NCBI GenBank assembly: GCA_013289715.1
Contig: JABCZJ010000023.1
Location: 1-63,834, forward strand
Direction of reading: 5' to 3'
Length of the DNA stretch: 63,834 nucleotides
From: Acidobacteriota bacterium
Lineage (GTDB): Bacteria; Acidobacteriota; Terriglobia; Acidiferrales; UBA7541
Numbering within the stretch: the stretch's first letter is position 1; every line of letters starts with the position of its first letter. The notes beneath the pieces were generated by a model. That model was given only the letters and a program-made list of their open reading frames with translations, ran no database searches and was not told where the DNA came from. Position numbers and translations under genes: made by a program. Shown here one piece after another: positions 6,563 through 15,800 of this stretch.

Positions 6563-8964
6563 ATTCCAAAATCACCGGTCGTGGGACCACGTCCCTTACG
6601 CTCGCAGAATACGCGAAGGCGAAGCGGCTGCCGGAAGATTTCTTAATGAAGCTGGGCCTGTCCGACATCAATCTGCGCGACAAGGTGGCGGTGAAAATTC
6701 CCTACATGGATGAGTATGGTGAAGTCGTATCCGTGCGCTTCCGGTTTTCCATGGATCCGTCTGGGCCGCGTTTCGCTTGGCGGAATGGCTCGAAGCTATA
6801 TCCGTATGGGCTCCCGCGCCTCGCTAATGCGCGGAAAGCCGGTTACGTCTGCATTGACGAAGGCGAATCTGATACCCAGACTCTCTGGCTTCACGGAATC
6901 CCGGCGTTGGGTTTGCCAGGCGCAAACAGCTGGAAGGAGGAGTGGGCGCACTATCTCGATGGCATTAAGAAAATATTTGTCGTTGTCGAACCCGATCAGG
7001 GTGGCGATGCGGTGCTAAAAAAGTTCGCGCGCTCCGCGCTCCGCGATCGTATGTGGGTCGTAAAGTTGGATGGCGTGAAGGACCCGTCGGAACTGTATCT
7101 GCAGAACCCGAAGGGGTTTCGGAAGTCTTGGGATGATGCGATTTCCAATGCGAAACCGTGGGCGTCCATCGAGAAGGAGATTGGTGAGAAGTTCCAATAT
7201 GTAGCGAACAACGCCCCGTTGCCGTACGAATCTACATCCGCAGGCATGATTTGGCACAAACCAACTCGGGACGGCGAGGAGGATGTTCGGCTGACCAATT
7301 TCAATGCCCGGATCACTACGGACACCTTGGAAGACGATGGAGTGGACTGCCACCGCCGTTTTGAGATTGAGGCCTCACACGGTAACCGCATCGAGCGGTT
7401 CGAAGTTCCGGCCGGCCAGTTCGCTGCGATGAACTGGGTCACCGAAAAGATCGGGGCACTTGGAGTCATCTATCCGCCGTCCAGCCATAGGGACCATGCA
7501 CGCGCCGCAGTGCAACTTCTCTCGAAGGATATGCGTCGGCGCCGGGTTTTTACCCACCTGGGATGGAGGAAGTTTAGGAATCAATGGGGATACTTGCATG
7601 CCGCAGGCGTCATCACCGATACCGGCGTGAAGAACAACGTGATGGTACGGCTACCCGACGTTCTGAAAAACTTTGAGCTTCCCAGCCCACCAACTGGTGA
7701 TGAACTTAGAGTGGCTGTGCAGGCCAGCCTCCGTTTACTAGACGTGACCCCAGACGCCGTCAGCGTTCCCATCTACGGCAGCATTTGGCGTGCGCCGCTC
7801 GGATCCTGTGATTTTACACTGCACGCGGCGGGTCCCACTGGCGCGGGCAAAACAGAGGCGGCGGTCCTAGCTCAACAACATTACGGAATGGCGTTTGACG
7901 CACGCAATCTGGCCGCAGGCTGGTCGGGGACGGCAAATTCCCTTGAGGCAATCGCATTCGCCGCCAAAGATGCGTTGCTGCTGGTTGATGATTTTGCTCC
8001 CCAGGGGAGTCAGCACGATGTATCACGGACGCATCGCGATGCGGATCGGTTAATCCGGGCTCAGGGAAACAACACAGGGCGCTCGCGGATGAGATCAGAC
8101 GCCACACTACGGCCGACTAAATCTCCTCGGGGCCTGATTCTTTCAACCGGTGAGGACATTCCGCGGGGACATTCCACACGCGCAAGATTGCTCGTGGTCG
8201 AACTCGCGGGGAATGATCTGAACTGGAACCGGTTGACGCGCTGTCAAGAGGATGCGCGAGAAGGCCACTACGCAAAAGCGCTGGCTGGGTATCTGCAGTG
8301 GCTCGCGGCGCGACATGATTTGCTTCAATCCGAGCTTCGGCCGAAAGTAGCGAAGCTCCGGGCCCTAGCTTCTCAATCAGCGGCACACAAGCGGACACCA
8401 GATATCGTGGCGCAACTTGCCGTCGGTCTGCATACGTTCTTGCAATTTGCCATGTCGTGCAAAGCCTTGTCGCAACAGGAGCGAAAGCTTTACTGGCGCC
8501 GGTTCTGGAAGGCGCTAGGCGCCGCAGCAGCGCAGCAGCGTGAGCACCAGCGGTCGGAGGAGCCCGCTGCGCGTTTCATGGGCTTGCTGAACAGCGTGTT
8601 GGCCAGCGGTGCGGCTCACTTCGCGGACGCGAAAGATGGATACACCCCGAACGGAGTGAAAGGCCCGTGTATCGGCTGGATCGACGGTGACGTCGCGTTG
8701 CTGGAACCTGATGCTGCATTTGCAGCAGTGCAGCGCCTTGCCCGCGAACAGGGTGATCCGTTAGCCGTCGGTGTCAAGACCTTGTGGAAGAGATTGAAAG
8801 ACCGCGGCCATACCGTCCGTCACGAAGAAGGTCGGAATCTATGGTCCGCGAATATCCAGGGAAACCGAAAGCGCATTCTGGCGGTGGATGCGAGCAAGCT
8901 CGCCTTCCCCGGGGCGTCAGAACTGCGAACCCATCGCAAGCGACGGGAGTTTCCCGAGGAATAA
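6559..8964 (+). CDS. Toprim-like plus DUF927-like ATPase primase-helicase
   Basis: An 801-aa protein starting at the ATG that overlaps the CHC2 gene. The N-terminus has a Toprim-like segment: CIDEGESDT near residue 100 and VVVEPDQGGDAV near 140, matching the E and DxD-type acidic positions. A P-loop, AAGPTGAGKTEA, lies near 423, and a Walker B-like ALLLVDDFAP near 471, as in DUF927/virulence-associated-E-type helicases of plasmids, phages and satellites. It should synthesise primers and unwind DNA at an element origin, with the CHC2 protein as the missing zinc module. The candidate origin array is 2 kb to the left. Confidence 0.8.
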   Translation: MNSKITGRGTTSLTLAEYAKAKRLPEDFLMKLGLSDINLRDKVAVKIPYMDEYGEVVSVRFRFSMDPSGPRFAWRNGSKLYPYGLPRLANARKAGYVCIDEGESDTQTLWLHGIPALGLPGANSWKEEWAHYLDGIKKIFVVVEPDQGGDAVLKKFARSALRDRMWVVKLDGVKDPSELYLQNPKGFRKSWDDAISNAKPWASIEKEIGEKFQYVANNAPLPYESTSAGMIWHKPTRDGEEDVRLTNFNARITTDTLEDDGVDCHRRFEIEASHGNRIERFEVPAGQFAAMNWVTEKIGALGVIYPPSSHRDHARAAVQLLSKDMRRRRVFTHLGWRKFRNQWGYLHAAGVITDTGVKNNVMVRLPDVLKNFELPSPPTGDELRVAVQASLRLLDVTPDAVSVPIYGSIWRAPLGSCDFTLHAAGPTGAGKTEAAVLAQQHYGMAFDARNLAAGWSGTANSLEAIAFAAKDALLLVDDFAPQGSQHDVSRTHRDADRLIRAQGNNTGRSRMRSDATLRPTKSPRGLILSTGEDIPRGHSTRARLLVVELAGNDLNWNRLTRCQEDAREGHYAKALAGYLQWLAARHDLLQSELRPKVAKLRALASQSAAHKRTPDIVAQLAVGLHTFLQFAMSCKALSQQERKLYWRRFWKALGAAAAQQREHQRSEEPAARFMGLLNSVLASGAAHFADAKDGYTPNGVKGPCIGWIDGDVALLEPDAAFAAVQRLAREQGDPLAVGVKTLWKRLKDRGHTVRHEEGRNLWSANIQGNRKRILAVDASKLAFPGASELRTHRKRREFPEE

Positions 8965-9082
8965 TTTTAGTTAGTGGCGACCGAAATCCCGGTTGTGGGT
9001 CGAAGTGCAAATGTCCGCGCGGTTTACTGCGCCTGATCCGCCGCGCCCCGGGATTCCGATGTCGGAATCTCTATAACTCAGC

Positions 9083-9205
9083 ATGGGGAGAAATCGTCAT
9101 ACGGCCGATTGCACGCTGACGAAGTGCAAGAGCCGGGAACACAAAAGGGAGTCGGAGCTGAAGCCGACCCGGCAAGCACGGTCTGTCGGCGGCAAGAAAG
9201 AGTGA
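9083..9205 (+). CDS. Possible 40-aa basic protein
   Basis: An ATG frame rich in Lys and Arg with two Cys (CTLTKC). It lies between the primase-helicase and the small Zn protein, with no clear ribosome binding site. The 250-bp interval contains nothing better. It may be chance. Confidence 0.25.
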   Translation: MGRNRHTADCTLTKCKSREHKRESELKPTRQARSVGGKKE

Positions 9206-9219
9206 AAACGGAGAAGAAA

Positions 9220-9513
9220 ATGGCAAACGATGGCTATTTCGGTCTATGCCCAACCTGCAAAAAAACAGACGGCTATCTCAACATTGGAAGGGTTCATTGG
9301 TTCATCTGTAAGAAACATCGCTCGCGCTGGTGTATCGGCTCCAATCTGTTCTCATCCTGGCGTGACGAAAGCGAATCGGAACAGCTGCGGCTCTGTGAAG
9401 AAATTGGATTCGATACCTTCACGGATGCTGAACCATTTTACCCGAAAATTGAATCGGACAACTTACGGCCGATCCCGGTTAGCTTTACGCATCTGCGTCC
9501 CACCAAGAAATGA
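9220..9513 (+). CDS. Small putative zinc-binding protein
   Basis: A 97-aa protein from the ATG at 9220, preceded by a purine-rich GGAGAAG. It has CPTC near residue 9 and a CKKH near residue 28, a plausible zinc knuckle, then an acidic tail. The frame stays open upstream to 9109, but the extension is low-quality. It lies in the element operon between primase-helicase and methyltransferase. No family is recognised. Confidence 0.55.
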   Translation: MANDGYFGLCPTCKKTDGYLNIGRVHWFICKKHRSRWCIGSNLFSSWRDESESEQLRLCEEIGFDTFTDAEPFYPKIESDNLRPIPVSFTHLRPTKK

Positions 9514-9724
9514 TCGAGCGCTATTCCACGGGGCCACAAGGCCGGCAAAACAGACAGCCCTGATCAACGATTCGCAACGTCCGATGGCACGCGGACGAAA
9601 GTTTCGTGCCAACGGGCGATTTGTTTCACCAGCATGCCGATTTGGACGAGCCAGCAATGGTGCGGTGGCGGAATCCTTCGTGGTTTCGATGCGCCGATAA
9701 TTCTAACGCGAAGAAAGCGAGGCT

Positions 9725-10312
9725 ATGAATGCAGCACCGGACGTTGCACATCTGAACAAAGAATTTCCTAAGTATCCAATCACAGTAAAGGACAAAGGCT
9801 GGGTTTATGGGGTTTGGTATTGCAGTCGCAGCTTCCAAAAAACAAAACTGTATGGACAATACCCGACGACATTCCTCAAGAGGGCGCTCGCTCTGTTTCC
9901 GGATGCAACGGACATTCTCCATTGCCCTAGTGGCACCGTTCAGGGGGTGCGTGGCATCACAGTGGACAAAATCAGAGACGCCGTGAGGTGTCCACAAATC
10001 GTTGCCGAGGCTTGTGCGCTGCCGTTCCAAGACGATTCCTTCGATTTGGTCTTGAGCGACCCGCCGTATTCGGACAAGGATGCTAAAAATTACGGTACCG
10101 GCCACTTCCCACTCAGGAAAGCCATGGCGGAGTTCCACCGCGTGCTCCGCCCAAACGGATATCTAGCGCTGCTTCACGTTATGACGCCGGCATTCTCGAC
10201 CAAGCTCTGGAAGTGGGTGGGTACGATCGGTGTCGTGACGGGCACAAATTCGCGGATGCGTGTGCTGTCGATCTTTGAACGCCTGGAGGATGGGACAGCG
10301 CTTCAGGTGTAG
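9725..10312 (+). CDS. Class I SAM-dependent DNA methyltransferase (DPPY)
   Basis: A 195-aa protein. FDLVLSDPPYSDKDAKNYG near residue 105-120 holds the DPPY catalytic motif of N6-adenine or N4-cytosine methyltransferases, followed by FHRVLRPNGYLALLHV, the motif X/VI-like strand region of class I enzymes. It is short for a restriction-modification enzyme and has no nuclease partner next to it, so it is more like an orphan phage or element methyltransferase. Its ATG overlaps the TGA of a short upstream frame (9606-9728, GTG) that might encode a 40-aa peptide; that frame is too weak to call alone. A 15-bp hairpin follows. Confidence 0.75.
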   Translation: MNAAPDVAHLNKEFPKYPITVKDKGWVYGVWYCSRSFQKTKLYGQYPTTFLKRALALFPDATDILHCPSGTVQGVRGITVDKIRDAVRCPQIVAEACALPFQDDSFDLVLSDPPYSDKDAKNYGTGHFPLRKAMAEFHRVLRPNGYLALLHVMTPAFSTKLWKWVGTIGVVTGTNSRMRVLSIFERLEDGTALQV

Positions 10313-10326
10313 CGGAGTTCGGAGGC

Positions 10327-10369
10327 CGGCCAGCGAGTCGGAACTCTTCAATCACCGACTCGCTGGCCG
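10327..10369. terminator. 15-bp stem hairpin after the methyltransferase gene
   Basis: GGCCAGCGAGTCGG (10328-10341) pairs perfectly with 10355-10368, extended by one C-G pair at 10327/10369, with a 13-nt loop. It lies 15 nt beyond the methyltransferase stop codon. No U-tract follows, so it may stop transcription only with help or protect the message end. Confidence 0.5.
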
Positions 10370-10471
10370 CCGCGCTCAGGATCGTCATGATGAAATCTGT
10401 ATAACTTCTTCAGAGATGTTGCATTACACGTCCGACCACTGGCGGACGAAAATGCCACGTGGGGGAAAAGC

Positions 10472-10491
10472 GCTTTGCGGAAACGCAAAGC
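10472..10491 (+). other. Hairpin with a GAAA tetraloop
   Basis: GCTTTGCG pairs perfectly with CGCAAAGC and is closed by GAAA, a GNRA tetraloop. It lies 55 nt upstream of a small ORF and contains a DNA-symmetric GCTTTGCG core. Stable GNRA hairpins usually signal functional RNA; what this one does is unknown. Confidence 0.45.
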
Positions 10492-10545
10492 AAATGAGTT
10501 GTACCGAAGGAGCACGGAAAATTTAAGCGAAAGGAATCAAAAGAA

Positions 10546-10788
10546 ATGAACAAAAAGGCAATCCCAGAGGCGGCGGAAATGCTTGAGAAGGCCTACATCG
10601 ACTTTCTTAACGTTTACCAGGCGTTAAGAGGCGGTAGAACAGAAGGCAATCTTAATAATCCGGTAGTGGAAAAACAGTTCGACCGCTTGGACAAGTATTT
10701 TATGGAACTGATGGACTCCCTGAATGCGGCTGCCCATCGCTTTCCGTTTTCAGGCAGTGCGGCACGGCCAAAAAGCGAACAGCAGTAG
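10546..10788 (+). CDS. Small hypothetical helical protein
   Basis: An 80-aa protein with an ATG start and an AAGGAA sequence 8-13 nt upstream. It is predicted mostly helical and charged (AEMLEKAYIDFLNVYQALRGG and later KQFDRLDKYFMELMDSLN). No cysteines, signal or membrane segment. Composition and ribosome binding site support a real gene, but the family is not recognised. It sits between the methyltransferase and integrase modules. Confidence 0.55.
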   Translation: MNKKAIPEAAEMLEKAYIDFLNVYQALRGGRTEGNLNNPVVEKQFDRLDKYFMELMDSLNAAAHRFPFSGSAARPKSEQQ

Positions 10789-11260
10789 ATGAATCTGTAA
10801 AATCCCGGTGGCAAATCTTCAAACGCCTGCAGGCCTGACGGCAGAACGTCGGGCCCGCAGACGTACACGACGACGAACAGACGTGCGACCGTGAAATTCT
10901 TATTTATTCAACCCGACGGCAGGCGGCGGCAACAAAGTACCTGCTGCGAAAAGTGTTCCGCACGGTAGGGAGCGGACGCCTCACGGAGACGAGGCAGCGA
11001 CGGAAACGCAGCGGGTTCCAGTCGCCTGAACCACCACCGCTGGAAGTGAGGCAATGCGAGATGGCAACGTCGATGTAACCACGAGTGGAAAAATCGAAGT
11101 CAGAGCGGACAGGCGCAGCAAAACGAAAGCATTCCAAACGACTATTGGTTCGGCGCCGTCGGCGCCTACAAGCAACCCAACTTTAGAACCATTGTCGGAA
11201 ATCAATTCGGGTGTTAATGTCCCGACAGCGAAGCCGTTTCGACAGAAGGGGAAGAAATAC
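10789..11260. other. 472-bp region upstream of the integrase, no clear gene
   Basis: The integrase frame is open leftward to 11,054, but that extension has poor composition. The region has direct repeats of CAGACGT (around 10,858-10,890) and a GGCGCC-rich palindrome around 11,151-11,166. It may hold the integrase promoter. Confidence 0.4.
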
Positions 11261-12409
11261 ATGTCGAAGCGGTCAGGACAAGCAGGGCAGGTGTTCGGCA
11301 GAAACGGACGCTGGGTTGGACGGTATTACGTTGACGTGCCGGATCAAACCAACCGTGTCCGCAAAGCTGTAGTGCTTGGGATGATAAACGAAATCACAAA
11401 ACCGCAAGCAAAACTGAAACTTAAAACCATGCTATCGGATGAAGGCGTGAACACGCCTGAACATTTGGTACGCTCGCTCAGACCGGCTACGGTGTTCAAC
11501 ACGGTAGCCGATTTGTGGGAATCAAAACGGCTTCCACAGTTGAAGGAAAGCAGCAGGTATTCGGTGCCAAAACTTCTTGCAAAGCACGTCCGCCCGTTTT
11601 TCGGTCACATGGCGTTGGAAGAAATCAAGACCGGCAACGTCAACGACTGGATTCTGGAAATGCAGAGCAAGAAATTGGAGCCCAAGACGATTCATAACAT
11701 GTGGAAGTTGTTCCGGGCGATTATGAACTGGCACGCTCAACAAAACGACGAGCATCCTCGGAAGTGGTATCCCATTCTTCCGACGATTCCTGAAGACGAG
11801 CAAAGATGGTTCACGCAAACCGAGGTCCGGCGTCTTGTTGAGGCGGCGGAAGGTCAACACAAGTTGCTATTTCATCTTGCCGGGTCAAGCGGTCTACGGG
11901 CGGGTGAACTATTCGGACTTCACGTCGGAGACTTGGACTTAAATCGTGGCATGATTCGAGTCCGACGCTCCGTATGGCGCGGTAGGGAAGTGAGCACTAA
12001 AACCAAGAAGGGATATCGAGACGTCTGGGTTGATTCAGGTACGTCTCAGATGCTCAAGCAACATCTTGGTACCCGCACTTCCGGCCGCGTCTTTCAGAGC
12101 AGGAGTGGGACACCGCTAGATACGAGCAACGTGTTGAGTAAGACGCTGTATCCGTTGTGCGATTCGCTTTCGATTCCGCGCGGAGGATTGCACGCTTTTC
12201 GGCACGGACGAGTGAGTCACCTTCAGGCGAACAACGTGCCGGGTGATTTCACGAAGTCTCAAGTCGGGCATTCCAGCCTAAGGATGACGGGCAGTTACAC
12301 CCATTTTTCCGAGGCTTTCGCGCGCAAAACTGTCGAAAGATTGGCAAATGGGATTGCTCTGTTGGACTCAGTGGACTCACTGGACTCAGTTGCGACAGAA
12401 CCTAATTAG
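11261..12409 (+). CDS. Tyrosine-family integrase of the tRNA-Lys element
   Basis: A 382-aa integrase from the ATG at 11261 with AGGGGAAG upstream. It has an N-terminal AP2-like beta region (FGRNGRWVGRYYVDV), a core-binding SAM-like domain (about 75-165) and a catalytic domain with Arg213 (GLRAGEL), Lys249/250 region, His311-x-x-Arg314 (LHAFRHG), His337 and nucleophile Tyr346. All key residues are present, so it should be active. The gene ends 45 bp before the 5' end of an intact tRNA-Lys, pointing at it. The C-terminal LDSVDSLDSV is encoded by three tandem TGGACTCAG-like 9-mers (12,363-12,389). Confidence 0.9.
   Translation: MSKRSGQAGQVFGRNGRWVGRYYVDVPDQTNRVRKAVVLGMINEITKPQAKLKLKTMLSDEGVNTPEHLVRSLRPATVFNTVADLWESKRLPQLKESSRYSVPKLLAKHVRPFFGHMALEEIKTGNVNDWILEMQSKKLEPKTIHNMWKLFRAIMNWHAQQNDEHPRKWYPILPTIPEDEQRWFTQTEVRRLVEAAEGQHKLLFHLAGSSGLRAGELFGLHVGDLDLNRGMIRVRRSVWRGREVSTKTKKGYRDVWVDSGTSQMLKQHLGTRTSGRVFQSRSGTPLDTSNVLSKTLYPLCDSLSIPRGGLHAFRHGRVSHLQANNVPGDFTKSQVGHSSLRMTGSYTHFSEAFARKTVERLANGIALLDSVDSLDSVATEPN
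12363..12389. repeat. Three tandem TGGACTCA(G/C) 9-mers at the integrase 3' end
   Basis: TGGACTCAG, TGGACTCAC and TGGACTCAG follow one another without gap inside the last codons of the integrase, 66 bp from the tRNA. They could be integrase arm-type binding sites at an attachment region, or simply encode an LDSV repeat. Confidence 0.5.
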
Positions 12410-12454
12410 CTGTAGTCTTAAACAGTTGCGAATAGTGAGCGTTTGATTTTCGAA

Positions 12455-12529
12455 GGGCCGGTAGCTCAATGGTAGAGCAGCTGCCTCTTAAGCAGCGGGT
12501 TGGAGGTTCGAGTCCTCCCCGGCTCACCA
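12455..12529 (+). tRNA. tRNA-Lys (anticodon CTT)
   Basis: The cloverleaf can be drawn by hand. The acceptor GGGCCGG pairs with CCGGCTC (one G-T wobble), the D-arm is GCTC/GAGC, the anticodon stem GCTGC/GCAGC closes the loop CTCTTAA with anticodon CTT, and the T-arm is GGAGG/CCTCC. The discriminator base is A at 12,526 and CCA is encoded at 12,527-12,529. It is complete and probably the integration site of the element to its left. The unusual point is that the integrase lies on the 5' side of the tRNA. Confidence 0.95.
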
Positions 12530-12862
12530 CTTTCTTGCGATCTGATTAATGCGCTTCGTCATTGCGCTTCTTGTGATTACGCCGCGCAGTTTTCACGCTT
12601 CACGCACATCGGTGGTTTCCTGCATATCTGGCCCGCAATTCACTTCACGCCAATCCTTGCTTCACCTGATGCGCAGCGATTTATCGTTCCATTGTGGGCG
12701 CTGTCCTGTAAAATTCCAGCTCGTACAGCCCTGGCGCTTCTGTCTTGCGGCCGCCCCTCCCGATGGCCGCCGGATCTGCTGCTTCGTTCCGCCGGTCGGA
12801 ATGCGCAGTTCACAGATTTCCGGCGGCCAGTAACGACACGAATGGAGAATTGAAGCTAGAAG
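12530..12862. other. 333-bp region between tRNA-Lys and the glucan synthase, no gene seen
   Basis: Open frames here show no family features. It presumably holds the promoter of the glucan synthase. No copy of the tRNA is seen in it. Confidence 0.4.
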
Positions 12863-15800
12863 ATGGCTAAGTTGGCCCAACCCCCTCCGCCCATTTTCAC
12901 AGAGCCAGAGGAGACAATTCGCGCCGAGCTTTTCAGCGTCGAGCGCCTGGAGCAACACGCAGAAAGCCTGGCGGCTGCGCAACTGGTCGTTACCGATCCC
13001 GAGGAAGGACGCCCGCTGATTCCTCGTGTGCTCGAGAACGGGCGCGTCCTGCTGGAATATTACCGGGCCACGGCGCGCGCCATTCAGCACGAGCAGGCCA
13101 TCACCCCCGCGGCCGAATGGTTCGTAGATAATTTTTATATCGTCGAAGAACAACTGCGCGAAATTCGCGACGACCTTCCTCCCGGTTTCTACCGCAAGTT
13201 GCCGAAGCTTGCGTCCGGGCACCTGGAAGGCTTTCCGCGAGTCTTTGGCGTCGCTTGGGCGTTTGTGGCGCACAACGACAGCCGCTTCGATCCCGAAGTA
13301 TTGCGCCGGTTCGTCAGCGCTTACCAGCGCGTGCAGCCGCTGACGATCGGCGAGCTTTGGGCCGTAGCCATCACGCTGCGCATCGTGCTCGTGGAAAATC
13401 TGCGGCGCGTTGCCGAGCGCATCGTGCGCAGCCGCAACGCGCGTGTCGAAGCCGACATCCTCGCCGACCGCGTCCTCGGTGCGGCCGGGCAGACCGCGGT
13501 CTCACCGGCCGCCGTGCTGCGCCGTTTCGAGAACAAGCCTCTCGAGCGCTCCTTCGCCGTGCAATTGGTTCAGCGGCTGCGCGACCTCGATCCCAAGGTC
13601 GGCCCAATCCTGGTGTGGCTGGACGAACGCCTCGCCGCGCAAGGCACCACCGCGGATGAGATTGTGCGCGCCGAGCATCAAGAGCAGGCCGCGATGAGCG
13701 TCACGGTGCGCAACATCATCACCAGCATGCGGCTGACTTCCTCCTTCGATTGGGAAGGATTTTTCGAAAGTGTCAGCCTGGTGGACGAAGTGCTGCGCAG
13801 CGGCAGCAATTTCGGAGATATGGACTTTGTGACGCGCGATTACTATCGCCATGCGATCGAGGATCTTTCCCGCGGCTCGTCTCACTCCGAAATCGAAGTG
13901 GCGCAACGCGCGGTGCAACGCGCGAAGCACGCGCGTGCAGAACTTCACAGTGATGGGCATCCACCCGACGAGCGCAAGGCCGATCCTGGCTACTACCTGA
14001 TTTCCCGCGGGCGGCTCGATTTCGAGCGAGAACTCGGATTTCACGTCGCGTGGCGCCGCGGTGTGTTGCGCTTGTACGTGCGACACGCCGTACCAGGGTA
14101 TTTGGGCACGATCGCGGTAATGACGGCACTGATTTTGGCGCTGCCGCTGGCACATGCGCGCGAATCGGGACTGAGCGCGCCGATTCTGGCGCTGCTTGCG
14201 CTGCTGGCTTCAGTGCCTGCTTCTGATCTGGCCATAGCGCTGATCAATCGGGTGGTGGCCGATTTATTGGGCCCGCGTACTTTGGCGCGCCTGGAATTAC
14301 GCGACGGCGTTCCGGAGGCGCTGCGCACCATCATCGTAGTTCCTACGCTGTTGATCTCGAAGGATGCGATCAAAGAACAGGTTGAGCGCCTGGAGATTCA
14401 TTACCTCGCAAACATTGATGGCGATCTGCGCTTCGCGCTGCTCACCGATTGGGTGGACGCCGCCACGGAAAGTCTGCCGGGAGATGATGAGCTGCTGGCG
14501 GCCGCCGCCAGTGGTATCGCCGGTTTGAACAAAGCCCACGGCCCCGCCCCCGAAGGCGGCGCACGTTTCTTTCTATTTCATCGCAAACGCACCTGGAATG
14601 ACCGCGAAAAGAAATGGATGGGTTGGGAACGAAAGCGGGGAAAGCTGCACGAGCTGAACGAGCTGCTGCGCGGCTCGACGCAGACAAATTTCATTCCGGT
14701 CGGGGAGCAGGTGCCCGAATCCATCCCCAGGATTCGCTTCGTCATCACGCTCGACGCAGACACGCGCCTTTCGCGTGGCACCGCGGCGCGCTTGGTCGGA
14801 ACCATGGCACATCCGCTGAACCGGCCGCAATTCAGCGCAGAGCTGGGCCGCGTGGTGGACGGCTATGGCGTCGTGCAGCCTCGAGTTACGCCTTCGCTTC
14901 CCACCGATCGCGAAGGCTCGCTGTTCCAGCGAATTTTTTCCGGACCGAGTGGAATCGATCCGTACGCCGCAGCGGTTTCAGACGTTTATCAGGACCTGTT
15001 CCATGAAGGGTCATACACCGGGAAGGGAATTTACGATCTCGATGCCTTTGAGGCCGCCATGGCGGGCAAGGTTAAAGAGAACACCCTGCTGAGCCATGAT
15101 TTGTTCGAAGGAATTTTCGCGCGCGCCGCGCTGGCCAGCGACATCGAACTTTTCGACGAATTTCCATCGCATTACGAAGTGTCAGCCGCGCGGCAGCATC
15201 GCTGGGCCCGCGGAGACTGGCAACTGTTGCCGTGGATTTTCGGGCACGGCGGACTGTCGAAGCAAGAACGCCGCAAAGTTTCGATTCCCGCGATCAGCCG
15301 CTGGAAGATGATTGACAATCTGCGCCGCACACTTTCCGCGCCGTGCATGTTGCTTCTTATGGTAGCGGGATGGCTGTTACCGCAAGTGTCGCCCTGGATG
15401 TGGACTCGTTTCGTTCTAGCCACGATTGCGATTCCCGCGTTGATCCCTTTTCTCGTCGGATTGAACGCGCGGCTGAGCGGCATTTCCAAACGCAGCCATT
15501 TTCGTGACGTTCTATCCGACCTGTCGCTGGGCGCATCGCAGATCGCTTTAACCATCACGTTTATCGCGTACCAGGGATGGTTGATGACGGACGCGATCGT
15601 GCGCACGCTGGTCCGATTGCTCTTCACGAGGCGAAATCTGCTGCAGTGGGTAACTGCGGCGCAGGCCAAACACGCCGTGGACTTGAGTCTGTGGGCTTCG
15701 TACGGACGCATGGTGGCCAGCGTCTTGGTGGCGTTTGCGGCGCTGTTGGCTGTGGCGGTCCTGCGGCCGCAGGCTTTGTGGGCGGCGATTCCGTTTGCCG

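Noticed and set aside
9584..9700. 38-codon basic frame between the Zn protein and the methyltransferase
   Set aside because: No ribosome binding site; a competing frame ending at 9728 reads more protein-like. Neither is firm enough to call.
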